From assembly GCA_964554665.1 (NCBI GenBank), contig CAZKPP010000030.1:1-22604 (forward strand): 22,604 bases of DNA. The letters run 5' to 3'. This stretch comes from UBA3263 sp964554665 (GTDB taxonomy: Bacteria > Bacteroidota > Bacteroidia > Bacteroidales > Muribaculaceae). Shown here in pieces: positions 1 to 6,899 of the stretch. Each line of letters opens with the position of its first letter. Within the stretch, counting starts at the first letter, position 1. Below the pieces are notes generated by a model that saw nothing but the letters and a program-made list of their open reading frames with translations, ran no database searches and was not told the DNA's origin. The position numbers and the translations under genes are program-made.

Positions 1-530
1 GCTCGGAATATGCAAACCAGAACGCCTACGACTGCATTCAGGTTCATGGCGGCTCCGGCTTCATGAAGGAATATGCCTGCGAACGCCTCTATCGCGACGC
101 CCGCATCACTTCCATCTACGAAGGTACCACCCAGCTGCAGGTTGTGGCTGCTATCCGCCACGTCACCACCGGCACCATCAACCTGCTCATCGACTCCTAT
201 CGCGAGCAGCTGGCTGCCGGCGCCGAACTCACTCCCGAGCTCGCCCGCATCAAGGCTAACCTCGAAACCATGACCGAGAAGTTCCAGAAGGCCGTTACCG
301 ACGTTGCTTCAACCAAAGATCAGCCTTATATCGACTTCATGGCCCGTCGCCTCGTAGAAATGGCCGGCAACGTTGTTATGAGCTACCTGCTGCTGCTCGA
401 TGCCCAGCGCAACGCCAGCTTCACCAAGTCGGCTATCGTTTACAACAACATGGCCCAGGCCCTCGTTAATCAGCACTGCGACTTCATCGCCGCCTTCGAC
501 CCGGCCCAGATCGCCTGCTACCAAGCCTAA
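1..530 (+). CDS. acyl-CoA dehydrogenase, C-terminal part (5' end outside the window)
   Basis: The reading frame is open from the window edge (first whole codon at 3) to the TAA at 528-530, giving 175 visible residues. It starts mid-domain, so the ATG at 63 is internal. The motif IQVHGGSGFMKEY followed by RLYRDARITSIYEGTTQLQ is the C-terminal helical domain signature of acyl-CoA dehydrogenases. The Glu in IYEGTTQ (about visible residue 40) matches the catalytic base of the MCAD class. These are FAD enzymes that alpha,beta-dehydrogenate acyl-CoA thioesters and pass electrons to ETF. About 115 residues follow the motif, more than in short-form enzymes. This fits the roughly 570-600-residue subgroup with an extra C-terminal helical domain. 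Substrate chain length cannot be told from this part. ETF genes are often upstream in relatives but are not visible here. Confidence 0.93.
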   Translation, partial: SEYANQNAYDCIQVHGGSGFMKEYACERLYRDARITSIYEGTTQLQVVAAIRHVTTGTINLLIDSYREQLAAGAELTPELARIKANLETMTEKFQKAVTDVASTKDQPYIDFMARRLVEMAGNVVMSYLLLLDAQRNASFTKSAIVYNNMAQALVNQHCDFIAAFDPAQIACYQA

Positions 531-550
531 CCATAATCCATACCCAATAC

Positions 551-586
551 AAGCCCGGGGTCAGCATCCGCTGCCCCGGGCTTTTT
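551..586 (+). terminator. Rho-independent terminator of the acyl-CoA dehydrogenase gene
   Basis: Arms 551-560 (AAGCCCGGGG) and 574-583 (CCCCGGGCTT) pair perfectly over 10 bp. The intervening bases can extend the stem with CAGC/GCTG (562-565 with 570-573) around a four-base loop. A short T-run ends the structure at 582-586. It lies 20 bases after the stop codon, so it should isolate this gene from the accessory genes downstream. Confidence 0.9.
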
Positions 587-610
587 ATATTGATATACTA
601 TATGTAAAAA

Positions 611-641
611 TTTGATGGTTATAGGAAAATGTGTAAATTTG
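611..641 (+). promoter_or_regulatory. Bacteroides-type promoter of the RhuM-family gene
   Basis: TTTG at 611-614 and TAAATTTG at 634-641 are separated by 19 bases. This matches the sigma-ABfr consensus (TTTG at -33, TAnnTTTG at -7). Transcription would start near 648, leaving a leader of only about 13 bases before the ATG at 661. Confidence 0.72.
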
Positions 642-660
642 CATTTTCAAAATTATACCT

Positions 661-1665
661 ATGGCAAAGGAGATACAGTTTATTTTATACAACTTGCCGG
701 ACAATTCCGGCACGGTTCATGCCTATGTAGAGGATGAAACACTGTGGCTGACCCAAAAAGCGATGTCGGAGCTGTTTGGCGTGTCGGTTCCTGCGATAAA
801 TCAACACCTCAAGAACGTATATGACACCGGAGAGTTAATCCAGGAAGCAACTATTAAGAAAAACTTAATAGTTCAACAGGAGGGTAATCGCCAAGTCAAG
901 CGCGAACAAACATTTTATTCGCTTGATGCAATAATTAGCGTAGGCTATCGTGTAAATAGTCAGCGTGCGACTCATTTCCGGCAGTGGGCAACACGAGTAC
1001 TGAACGAGTTTATACGCAAAGGATTCGTTCTCGACGATGAACGCCTCAAGCAGGGAAATGCAGCGTTCGGAAGCGACTATTTCCGCGAGCTGTTGGAGCG
1101 CGTACGTTCAATCCGTGCGAGCGAACGCCGAATATGGCAGCAAATTACCGATATTTATGCCGAATGTAGCATTGATTACGATTGCCACGCGTCTACAACA
1201 AAGGATTTTTACGCAATGGTTCAGAACCGGTTCCATTATGCGATAACCGGGCATACGGCGGCTGAAATCGTCTATGCCGGTGCTGACCATACCAAACCAA
1301 ATATGGGTTTGAAAACGTGGAAATATGCCCCCGAGGGTCGTATACTGAAGTCGGATGTTAGCATCGCCAAAAACTACTTGTCAGAAAAAGAAATACGTTC
1401 GCTTGAACGCACTGTGACCTCATATTTTGATTATATTGAGGGACAGATTGAACGGGGCAACGTTTTTAATATGGAACAATTTGCGGCGAGTGTCAGCAAA
1501 TTTCTGACATTTAACGATTTCAAGATTTTGCCGGATAGAGGCTCCATTTCCTCGGCGCAAGCAAAGGCTAAAGCTGAGGCCGAATATGATCTTTTCAATC
1601 CCAAACAGCAGATTGATTCAGATTTTGATAAGCAGCTTCGCGCCCTTACTGCCAAAAATTCATAG
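661..1665 (+). CDS. RhuM-family protein (COG3943 type), 334 aa
   Basis: Residues about 28-60 (LWLTQKAMSELFGVSVPAIN and following) form a DNA-binding-like helix-turn-helix. They are followed by QTFYSLDAIISVGYRVNSQR and a helical region with FRQWATRVLNEFIRKGF, the hallmark N-terminal half of the RhuM family. The C-terminal half has NRFHYAITGHTAAEIVYAGAD, a conserved block, then LSEKEIRSLERTV and a charged tail. Full length fits the family. The first family member was found on Salmonella pathogenicity island 3, but its biochemical role is not established; homologues are scattered among accessory DNA. No signal peptide or membrane segment is seen. The start follows a good promoter. Base composition is lower in G+C and codon choice differs from the nuo/atp genes, suggesting acquisition by transfer. 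It converges on the 78-residue gene with only 16 bases between stops. Confidence 0.82.
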   Translation: MAKEIQFILYNLPDNSGTVHAYVEDETLWLTQKAMSELFGVSVPAINQHLKNVYDTGELIQEATIKKNLIVQQEGNRQVKREQTFYSLDAIISVGYRVNSQRATHFRQWATRVLNEFIRKGFVLDDERLKQGNAAFGSDYFRELLERVRSIRASERRIWQQITDIYAECSIDYDCHASTTKDFYAMVQNRFHYAITGHTAAEIVYAGADHTKPNMGLKTWKYAPEGRILKSDVSIAKNYLSEKEIRSLERTVTSYFDYIEGQIERGNVFNMEQFAASVSKFLTFNDFKILPDRGSISSAQAKAKAEAEYDLFNPKQQIDSDFDKQLRALTAKNS

Positions 1666-1681
1666 AAAATCGAGTAATGGG

Positions 1682-1918
1682 TTAGTCGGTCAGGCCGCGC
1701 AGGGTGCCGCGCCGCCGCTCCTCCCGGTAAATTTCATAAATATATGCCGGGCTCTCGATGTATAGTTGAGTCTTGGCATCACATAGCTTCTCAAAAGTTT
1801 CGCTATTGTGAAACTGCAGCAAAGCATCCTCAAGCCCTACGTTTAGGTCTTGCATCGTCCATTCCACCACTTTGGCGGTAATGTACTCTACCAAGAATTC
1901 AAAGTTATTATTTTCCAT
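1682..1918 (-). CDS. small acidic protein, third gene of the DUF3791-DUF3990 cassette, 78 aa
   Basis: I do not recognise a named domain. The protein is mostly helical by composition: an N-terminal helix with FEFLVEYITAKVVEWTMQD, then EDALLQFHNSETFEKLC, a YIESPAYIYEIYREE segment and a basic end. No secretion or membrane signal is present. Its ATG overlaps the end of the DUF3990 gene by 11 bases, so the two are very likely translated together. Size, overlap and position next to an ADP-ribosyltransferase-like protein suggest an antitoxin or accessory partner. That is inference from context only. It ends 16 bases from the convergent RhuM-family gene, and no clear terminator is visible between them. 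Confidence 0.75.
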   Translation of the reverse strand: MENNNFEFLVEYITAKVVEWTMQDLNVGLEDALLQFHNSETFEKLCDAKTQLYIESPAYIYEIYREERRRGTLRGLTD

Positions 1919-2393
1919 CTTTAATCTCGATAAGGAATTTTAGTGCACGTTCTGTAGCAAAGAAATATTGAGAATTGAGCTTCTTGTATTTTAGCCCTGC
2001 AACAACCGCTTCCAAATCAATGATTGCCATGTCAAACAACCCGAATAGGCGGGCCATGTCATCGTCGGCTACCGGACCGATAACGATGTCGTAGTTGTGG
2101 CGATAGTCTTGCCTCTTTCTGTTGCGGTTCGCCATAACAAACAGCGCCCATTCCCGGTCGGTATTTTCAAAAATCTTTATGTTGAGTCCGGCTGCTTTGG
2201 CTTTTTCCAGGTCGAATTCATATTCCATAACCGTTGGCGTGCCGCCATATCTGTCGGTTACGGTTTTTGACCACTCGGTGGCCTGCTGTTTGAGGTGGGT
2301 AGTATAAAAACCTTGACCAAAGTCCTTGAATTTTTTCCCTTTGGTCAGGTCAATTTTTTCGATTGGTTGGTTTGAGCCGTGGTAGAGTCTCAT
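1908..2393 (-). CDS. DUF3990-family protein, ADP-ribosyltransferase-like; candidate toxin, 161 aa
   Basis: The N-terminus reads MRLYHGSNQPIEKIDL, followed by DFGQGFYTT at residues 24-32. This pair (YHGS, then G-x-G-F-Y-T-T) is typical of DUF3990 and resembles the first two NAD-binding elements of H-Y-type ADP-ribosyltransferases (candidate residues His5 and Tyr30). Later blocks are WALFVMANR (82-90), YDIVIGPVADDD (101-112) and SQYFFATERAL (141-151). The last may hold the third active-site position, but I cannot assign it. Length is normal and the frame intact. The ATG at 2391-2393 overlaps the end of the upstream DUF3791 gene by 4 bases, and its own 3' end overlaps the 78-residue gene by 11. 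The three-gene overlap suggests a toxin-antitoxin unit with this protein as effector. The target is unknown. Confidence 0.8.
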   Translation of the reverse strand: MRLYHGSNQPIEKIDLTKGKKFKDFGQGFYTTHLKQQATEWSKTVTDRYGGTPTVMEYEFDLEKAKAAGLNIKIFENTDREWALFVMANRNRKRQDYRHNYDIVIGPVADDDMARLFGLFDMAIIDLEAVVAGLKYKKLNSQYFFATERALKFLIEIKDGK

Positions 2394-2632
2394 CTGACGG
2401 CCCCTCCGTTTTTAAGACAAATTGCCGCCATGTCGTCCACGCAGTCTGCGAGCGACAGCTGGTGTTCGACTTCGTAATTGCTAATCGAAAATTCCAAGCC
2501 CTTGAAGCGCGAAAGGTAGTTGCATGCCTCTTTTTTCGTCAAGTTATATTGACGGGCAAACATCCCTATGCTCATAACGATATAGTGGATAACGTTGGGC
2601 GATATTTTTGATGAGTCGAACTTGTTGGCCAT
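2390..2632 (-). CDS. DUF3791-family small protein, candidate antitoxin, 80 aa
   Basis: The sequence contains PNVIHYIVMSIGMFARQYNL, KKEACNYLSRFKGLEF and a closing YEVEHQLSLADCVDDMAAIC. This matches the general pattern of DUF3791: a helical start, a Y/F-L-x-x-F helix, then a conserved His before a terminal helix. Such proteins are commonly encoded next to DUF3990 genes in Bacteroidales and Clostridia. Here its TGA shares 4 bases with the DUF3990 ATG, so translational coupling is likely. As first gene of the cassette it would be made before or with the putative toxin, the usual antitoxin arrangement. The antitoxin role is inferred, not shown by the sequence. Confidence 0.8.
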   Translation of the reverse strand: MANKFDSSKISPNVIHYIVMSIGMFARQYNLTKKEACNYLSRFKGLEFSISNYEVEHQLSLADCVDDMAAICLKNGGAVR

Positions 2633-2657
2633 GAAAAACTATTTCTATAAGTTATTG

Positions 2658-2689
2658 CAAAGATAATAAAAGTTTTGTGTATTACCAAT
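2658..2689 (-). promoter_or_regulatory. promoter of the DUF3791-DUF3990 cassette
   Basis: Read on the minus strand, TATCTTTG (2658-2665) fits the TAnnTTTG -7 element. TTGG (2685-2688) or ATTG (2686-2689) lies 19-20 bases upstream as an imperfect -33 element. Transcription would start near 2651, about 20 bases before the DUF3791 ATG. Confidence 0.6.
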
Positions 2690-2706
2690 TTTTTTTGGCG
2701 GGTATA

Positions 2707-2745
2707 TAAAATTCCGGCCCGGCAGCGGAGAGCTGTCGGGCCGGA
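2707..2745 (-). terminator. terminator of the 1259-aa secreted protein gene
   Basis: Arms 2713-2726 and 2732-2745 form a 14-bp GC-rich stem with one imperfect pair (2722 with 2736) and a 5-base loop. On the minus strand the stem is followed by ATTTTATATA. It lies 23 bases past the stop codon at 2769. The plus-strand side has no T-run, so it works in the minus direction. It also separates this gene from the cassette promoter beside it. Confidence 0.75.
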
Positions 2746-2768
2746 GACGTTTGGGAATTCAGGGTCGA

Positions 2769-5700
2769 TTATTTAACGAGGACTTTGGCGCCGTTAACAA
2801 TGTTGATGCCCTTGACAGGAGCATTGAGGCGGCGGCCCTGCAGGTCGAAGATGACCTTGGCGGCGGGCTGTTCTACGTTGATTTCGCTGATTTCGGTAGT
2901 GGTGGTTTCGCTGGGTACCAGAGGAATTTCGGTGGTTTCAGCGAGGTTCTGGTGATAGAGCTTGGTTGCGGGGATGTAAACGTAGTTACCGGCAACGTCG
3001 GTGGCTTCGGTAGCCTTGGTGAAGCCTGCGCCCTTGCTGGTGGTGCCGAATACGAAGTCACCGCTCTGAGCCTGGCCCTGACGGAGGTAACCTTCGAGCA
3101 GGTTGGTGTGGTCTTTGGTCACGAAGGTCAGGTTGATGTCGCCGTTGGTGCTAAGAGCGTCGTCGGCGTTGTAAGCGTAGTAGCGCAGGGTGTAGGTGCC
3201 GGCTGCGGGTACCTTGAGGGTGTATACGTTGTTGTCCTTGTAGGTGCCGCTGTAGCCTTTGTGGTAGTCGGCAACAACTGCTTCGCCTTCGGCGTTCAGC
3301 AGAACTACGCCGCATACGTCAATGCGGTGGTTGCCACCGGTGTATACGAATTCTACGGTCAGGTCGCCGCCTTCGTTGAACTTCATCGAGCGGGCCATGT
3401 AGCGAACGTTTGCGGCGTTCACGCCAAGAGCGGTGATCTGTTCGGGCACATTTTCGCCGGCCTTGGTCCAGGAGGTGCCGGTCCAGCTGTCGGTGTCGGC
3501 AAAGCCGTCGTAAACGTTGTTGGTGTCGTCGGCCGATACCACGCGGCGGCGGGCGTTGGCTGCAGATTCAGCACCGATGTTGAGCAGGGCGCTGTCGGCG
3601 CTCTTGTGGCTTACCATGAAGGCGGTGTGGGCCGGTACGGAAGCAACTTCGCTGTAGGTGATAACCGGTTCGCCGGTTTCCTTGTCGCTGCTTTCGTGAA
3701 CGTAGTAGAGCTTAGTGTCGTCGTCGGCGGCGCTAACTGCGAAGGGGAAGTAGCCGAAGCCGATGTTCATGTCGTTGTGAGAGTGGGTCAGGTTAACGGC
3801 AATGTCTGTAGCTTTGTGAACATAGAAGTGCGAACCGTGAGCCCACTGGCGCCATGCGGAGATGCGATAGCTACTGTTCTCGCCGGCTTCGCCACCCTGA
3901 TGCAGGAAGTTGTAGTCGCTCTGGGTCATGTCCTTGAGTGCGAAAGCTACGCGGGTGTCTACGTTGGGTTTATTCTCGTTGGGGTGGGCAACGTGGTCGA
4001 TGCTTACGAGGCTATATTCGCCGCGTTCTTCGGCAACGGTGGTCTGAACCGGGCCGTGGTGGTCGTTCTGGTCGGTGCCGTAAACGTGGCCTACGTAGTG
4101 GCCCTGCGACAGCAGGTAGTAGCGGTCGGCCTGACCTTCAACGGCTTCGAACTTAAAGATGGTGTGGTAGTCGTTGCGGTAGTCGTTGTTGCGGAACAGT
4201 TTGCTGTAAATATCGTTGTCGGCAGTGGCGGTATACATGTATTGGCTGGCATGTTCGATGTTTTCAATACGGTAGTAGCCGTTGGGTTCAAGGGTGTTTA
4301 CGGTAACGTTCGAGGTGTAGCGGGCAATCAGGTCGCGGAGGCCTTCGGCAGCTTCAACGTCATATTTGTCGGCGTTGGCGGCGGCCAGAATAGCTTCAGC
4401 GTCAGAGAAGTCTACGCCGTTGAAGTCAACTGCGCCAACCGCGTCCAGCGGGCCGTCGTAGGGCTCGTAGTCAAATGCGCTTGCGGTGGGGAGCATAGCT
4501 TCGCAGGCAGCTTCGAACCAGATGGTGGAGCCGTTGTCGGCGTCGGTCCAGTGGGTCAGGCTGGTGCCGTTGTTTTTGTTAGTGTTCAGGTTAACGAAGT
4601 TGCTGCCGTTGGTGCTGAGGCAGCAGTAGGTGGTAGCGTCGCTCTGGGTTGCGCTCAGAACCGGTTTCCAGATCGAGCCGGCTTCGGTGGTGCCAACCTT
4701 AACGTATTGGTTGTTGCCGGTGCCTTCTTCGTAGAGCCACTGGCTGGTGCCGGCCTCTTTATTGTAAACCTTAAAGCCTTCGGCCATGTTACCGACAAAG
4801 GCCCAGAGCTGGGTGTCGGCGTAGCCGTTGGTGGCGGTGTCTTCGGGTTTAACGGCAACCATGGTGTCGCTGTCGGTCTGGTCGAAAGTCCAGGTGTAGG
4901 CGGTGTCGGCGTGGCCAACGTGCATGTGAACGATCTGCCAAACCAGGTTGTCGGTGGTTTCGGTGTGCTTGAAGGGGAGGGCCAGGCCGGTCAGGTCGTA
5001 GTCAACGGTGCCGTCGGCGGCGGGAATGGTAACTGTGATTTCGTCGGTGAAGAATGCGGGAGCGGGAACGCTTACTTCTTCGCCGTCAATGCCCGAAACG
5101 GTGGTGGTTTCAATCAGGCGGCCGTTGTGTTTCAGGTTAACGGTCAGGTTGATTGCGGGAGCGGGGCTTGCGGTTGCAAATACTTCGCGAACTTTTTCGC
5201 TGGTGGGGTCAGCCTTGGCGGCAGCAATCTTTTCGGCGTCGAAAATGAGGAATTCGCCGTTGTGGTTCCACTTAGCGGTGGCGAAGTCTTCCTCGGTCAG
5301 GTCAAAGAAGCGGATAAACGAGCCGATGTCGTTTTGCGAGAGAGCGTTCTGCCAAGCGCCGAGTTTGCCGCTTATGTCGTTGAGGTGCCAGTTGGCGTTG
5401 GCGGGGTGCTGCAGCGAAATGCCGGGGTCTGCGGCGGTAGACTGCGAGTTGGTCTTAACGGTAAGAGTGGTGGGGGCATCGGTTATGGAGCCGGGATTGG
5501 TGTTGCCGATGTTGAAGCCGTAGTTGTCGTCATAGGCCAGCGAGTGGAGGGTAACCTGCAGGCGGTTGTCGTTGTTGAAGCCAATTCCTTTCAGATAGAA
5601 GAGGTTCTGGGGGTCAAATACTTCAGCGTCGGTGTTCGAGCGGGTGCTGATCTGGTTGTCGGCGTTAACTGCCCATTTCGAGCAGTGTTCGGCGTTTGAT

Positions 5701-6548
5701 TTGCGCAGGTCGGCGCGGAACACGCGGTTCAGAGCGAAGGGGAAGTCCCAGGTGCCGCTAACGGTAACGGTTGTGGCGGCGGTGGCGCTTTCCTTGTCGA
5801 TGCCGGTCAGGGTGAAGTATTCCGGCAGGGGAATGTCGGCAGTGTTGATGGGGCCTGCAAACAGGGTTATGGTCTTAGCTGCGGGCTGGAAGCCACCGAA
5901 AGCGGGGAAGTTGAAGGTGATGTCAACAGGCACGCATTCTTCGGCTTCGTAGATGGCGAATGCGCATGCGGTACGGCCGCTGTTGCCGGCGTCGGCCATA
6001 CCGGGGCCGCCGGTTGAGAGGTAACACCAGAGGTGCTCACTGTTAACGTCGGCGAAGTGCACTTCGATGTGCGATGCGCCGCTGCAGTTCTGGTTGGTGT
6101 TGGTCAGCATTGCTTTGTCGCTGTAGGCGGCGGTGGTGATGGGGCTGCTGGCACCGATTTTATAGGTGCCGGCCTCGGCAATGTTGGTTGCGCCGGGAAC
6201 GTGTTTGCCGTCGCCGGTGTTCATGTTGATGGTGCAGATAGGGGCGTAGTTGCCGTTGTTGTCCTTAATGTAGAAGTCGGTGGTGGAACCTTCTACGGGC
6301 ACGAGGGTGTAAACATAGTCTTCGGTGAATACTACGCGGTTGGCATCAGATTTGTCGAGGATGGCAAAAGTGTTGGTGCCGTTGCTCGGCGGAACCATGA
6401 AGCCCTTTTGGGCCTGGGTCCAGCCTTCGAGAATGACCTTGGTCTCCGTTGTGGGAGCCGCAGTCAGCTTTGCGCCGGTCCGGTAATCTGTGGCCGACAC
6501 GCAGAGTGTGGCCGACAGCAGACCAAGAGAAAGTAATAACTTTTTCAT
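2769..6548 (-). CDS. large secreted multidomain protein with T9SS-type C-terminal signal, 1259 aa
   Basis: Residues 1-19 (MKKLLLSLGLLSATLCVSA) are a clear Sec signal peptide. The last 30 residues (KVIFDLQGRRLNAPVKGINI, then a VNGAKVLVK end) resemble a type A T9SS sorting domain, implying export to the cell surface or outside. No catalytic domain is recognised. Beta-rich stretches look like ricin-type or lectin-like modules at about 535-680 (many Trp, LWAFVGN, QWLYEE) and 757-910 (GYYRIENIEHASQYMYT, FLHQGG, HGSHFYVHKA). A segment at 915-985 includes GYFPFAVSA. A beta-sandwich-like module at about 1065-1145 includes HRIDVCGVVLLNAEG, YHKGY and GTYTLRYYAYN. I infer binding to host or dietary glycans or another surface role. 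It diverges from the 1091-residue gene, which has a near-matching tail. A 982-residue antisense frame runs through its 3' part but has Val/Gly-rich, non-protein-like composition. Confidence 0.85.
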   Translation of the reverse strand: MKKLLLSLGLLSATLCVSATDYRTGAKLTAAPTTETKVILEGWTQAQKGFMVPPSNGTNTFAILDKSDANRVVFTEDYVYTLVPVEGSTTDFYIKDNNGNYAPICTINMNTGDGKHVPGATNIAEAGTYKIGASSPITTAAYSDKAMLTNTNQNCSGASHIEVHFADVNSEHLWCYLSTGGPGMADAGNSGRTACAFAIYEAEECVPVDITFNFPAFGGFQPAAKTITLFAGPINTADIPLPEYFTLTGIDKESATAATTVTVSGTWDFPFALNRVFRADLRKSNAEHCSKWAVNADNQISTRSNTDAEVFDPQNLFYLKGIGFNNDNRLQVTLHSLAYDDNYGFNIGNTNPGSITDAPTTLTVKTNSQSTAADPGISLQHPANANWHLNDISGKLGAWQNALSQNDIGSFIRFFDLTEEDFATAKWNHNGEFLIFDAEKIAAAKADPTSEKVREVFATASPAPAINLTVNLKHNGRLIETTTVSGIDGEEVSVPAPAFFTDEITVTIPAADGTVDYDLTGLALPFKHTETTDNLVWQIVHMHVGHADTAYTWTFDQTDSDTMVAVKPEDTATNGYADTQLWAFVGNMAEGFKVYNKEAGTSQWLYEEGTGNNQYVKVGTTEAGSIWKPVLSATQSDATTYCCLSTNGSNFVNLNTNKNNGTSLTHWTDADNGSTIWFEAACEAMLPTASAFDYEPYDGPLDAVGAVDFNGVDFSDAEAILAAANADKYDVEAAEGLRDLIARYTSNVTVNTLEPNGYYRIENIEHASQYMYTATADNDIYSKLFRNNDYRNDYHTIFKFEAVEGQADRYYLLSQGHYVGHVYGTDQNDHHGPVQTTVAEERGEYSLVSIDHVAHPNENKPNVDTRVAFALKDMTQSDYNFLHQGGEAGENSSYRISAWRQWAHGSHFYVHKATDIAVNLTHSHNDMNIGFGYFPFAVSAADDDTKLYYVHESSDKETGEPVITYSEVASVPAHTAFMVSHKSADSALLNIGAESAANARRRVVSADDTNNVYDGFADTDSWTGTSWTKAGENVPEQITALGVNAANVRYMARSMKFNEGGDLTVEFVYTGGNHRIDVCGVVLLNAEGEAVVADYHKGYSGTYKDNNVYTLKVPAAGTYTLRYYAYNADDALSTNGDINLTFVTKDHTNLLEGYLRQGQAQSGDFVFGTTSKGAGFTKATEATDVAGNYVYIPATKLYHQNLAETTEIPLVPSETTTTEISEINVEQPAAKVIFDLQGRRLNAPVKGINIVNGAKVLVK

Positions 6549-6613
6549 TGATTGATTGTGTTTTGTGATTGTTAGGTATTGTGAAAAAATTCTATTCTTT
6601 TAATTAAGGTGTG

Positions 6614-6621
6614 CAAAGTTA
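6614..6621 (-). promoter_or_regulatory. -7 element for the 1259-aa secreted protein gene
   Basis: On the minus strand the sequence is TAACTTTG, a match to TAnnTTTG. The -33 region about 20 bases upstream is GC-rich and has no TTTG, so this promoter may be weak or need an activator. The predicted leader is about 60 bases. Confidence 0.5.
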
Positions 6622-6716
6622 TGAATAATTCGGTGATTGGGCGGTGCGTAAAGGGTTAAATATTGTTAAAACAGTGTAATAATGTTAATTTGACCTGTCG
6701 GTGATATGCATTATTT

Positions 6717-6747
6717 TTTGCAGAATTAAAATAAATGTGTAAATTTG
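6717..6747 (+). promoter_or_regulatory. promoter of the 1091-aa secreted protein gene
   Basis: TTTG at 6717-6720 and TAAATTTG at 6740-6747 are 19 bases apart, an exact match to the Bacteroides consensus. Transcription would begin near 6754, giving a leader of about 146 bases, unusually long beside the other promoters in this window. Confidence 0.72.
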
Positions 6748-6899
6748 CCCGGTATAAACATTTACTCAAAATCTTGAATTGTCTGTAAATGAATTAGTTA
6801 ACTTTAATCAGGGAGCGTAAAAAGCGTTTCCTCTCGGGTCGCTGACTCTTGAAAAATCTAATATTCCATAATAATAATCAATCAATTATCTAAAATCTA

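Larger units (their letters stand above)
6549..6899. promoter_or_regulatory. 351-base divergent control region between the two secreted-protein genes
   Basis: This AT-rich gap carries a recognisable -7 element for each direction (listed separately), about 120 bases apart. No open frame of note was seen. An 11-base word, AATCAATCAAT, occurs in both leaders: at 6876-6886 on the plus strand, 13 bases before the start, and at 6547-6557 on the minus strand, running into the start codon. A regulator could act on both genes from here, but I see no clear operator palindrome. Confidence 0.6.

Noticed and set aside
63..65. ATG at 63 as the start of the acyl-CoA dehydrogenase
   Set aside because: Family-specific sequence (IQVHGGSGF) is encoded upstream in the same frame to the window edge, so this Met is internal.
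661..1665. RhuM-family gene as a Fic/Doc toxin
   Set aside because: No HPFx(D/E)GNGR Fic motif is present in the protein.
2711..2745. Inverted repeat as an insertion-sequence end or attachment site
   Set aside because: Its position just after a stop codon and the T-rich run on the minus-strand side are explained by a terminator; there is no transposase or partner repeat nearby.
2751..5699. Plus-strand open frame of 982 residues
   Set aside because: It is antisense to the signal-peptide-bearing 1259-residue gene. Its product is a repetitive Val/Gly/Ala mixture with no recognisable motif, and it arises because the real gene rarely uses codons whose complement is a stop.
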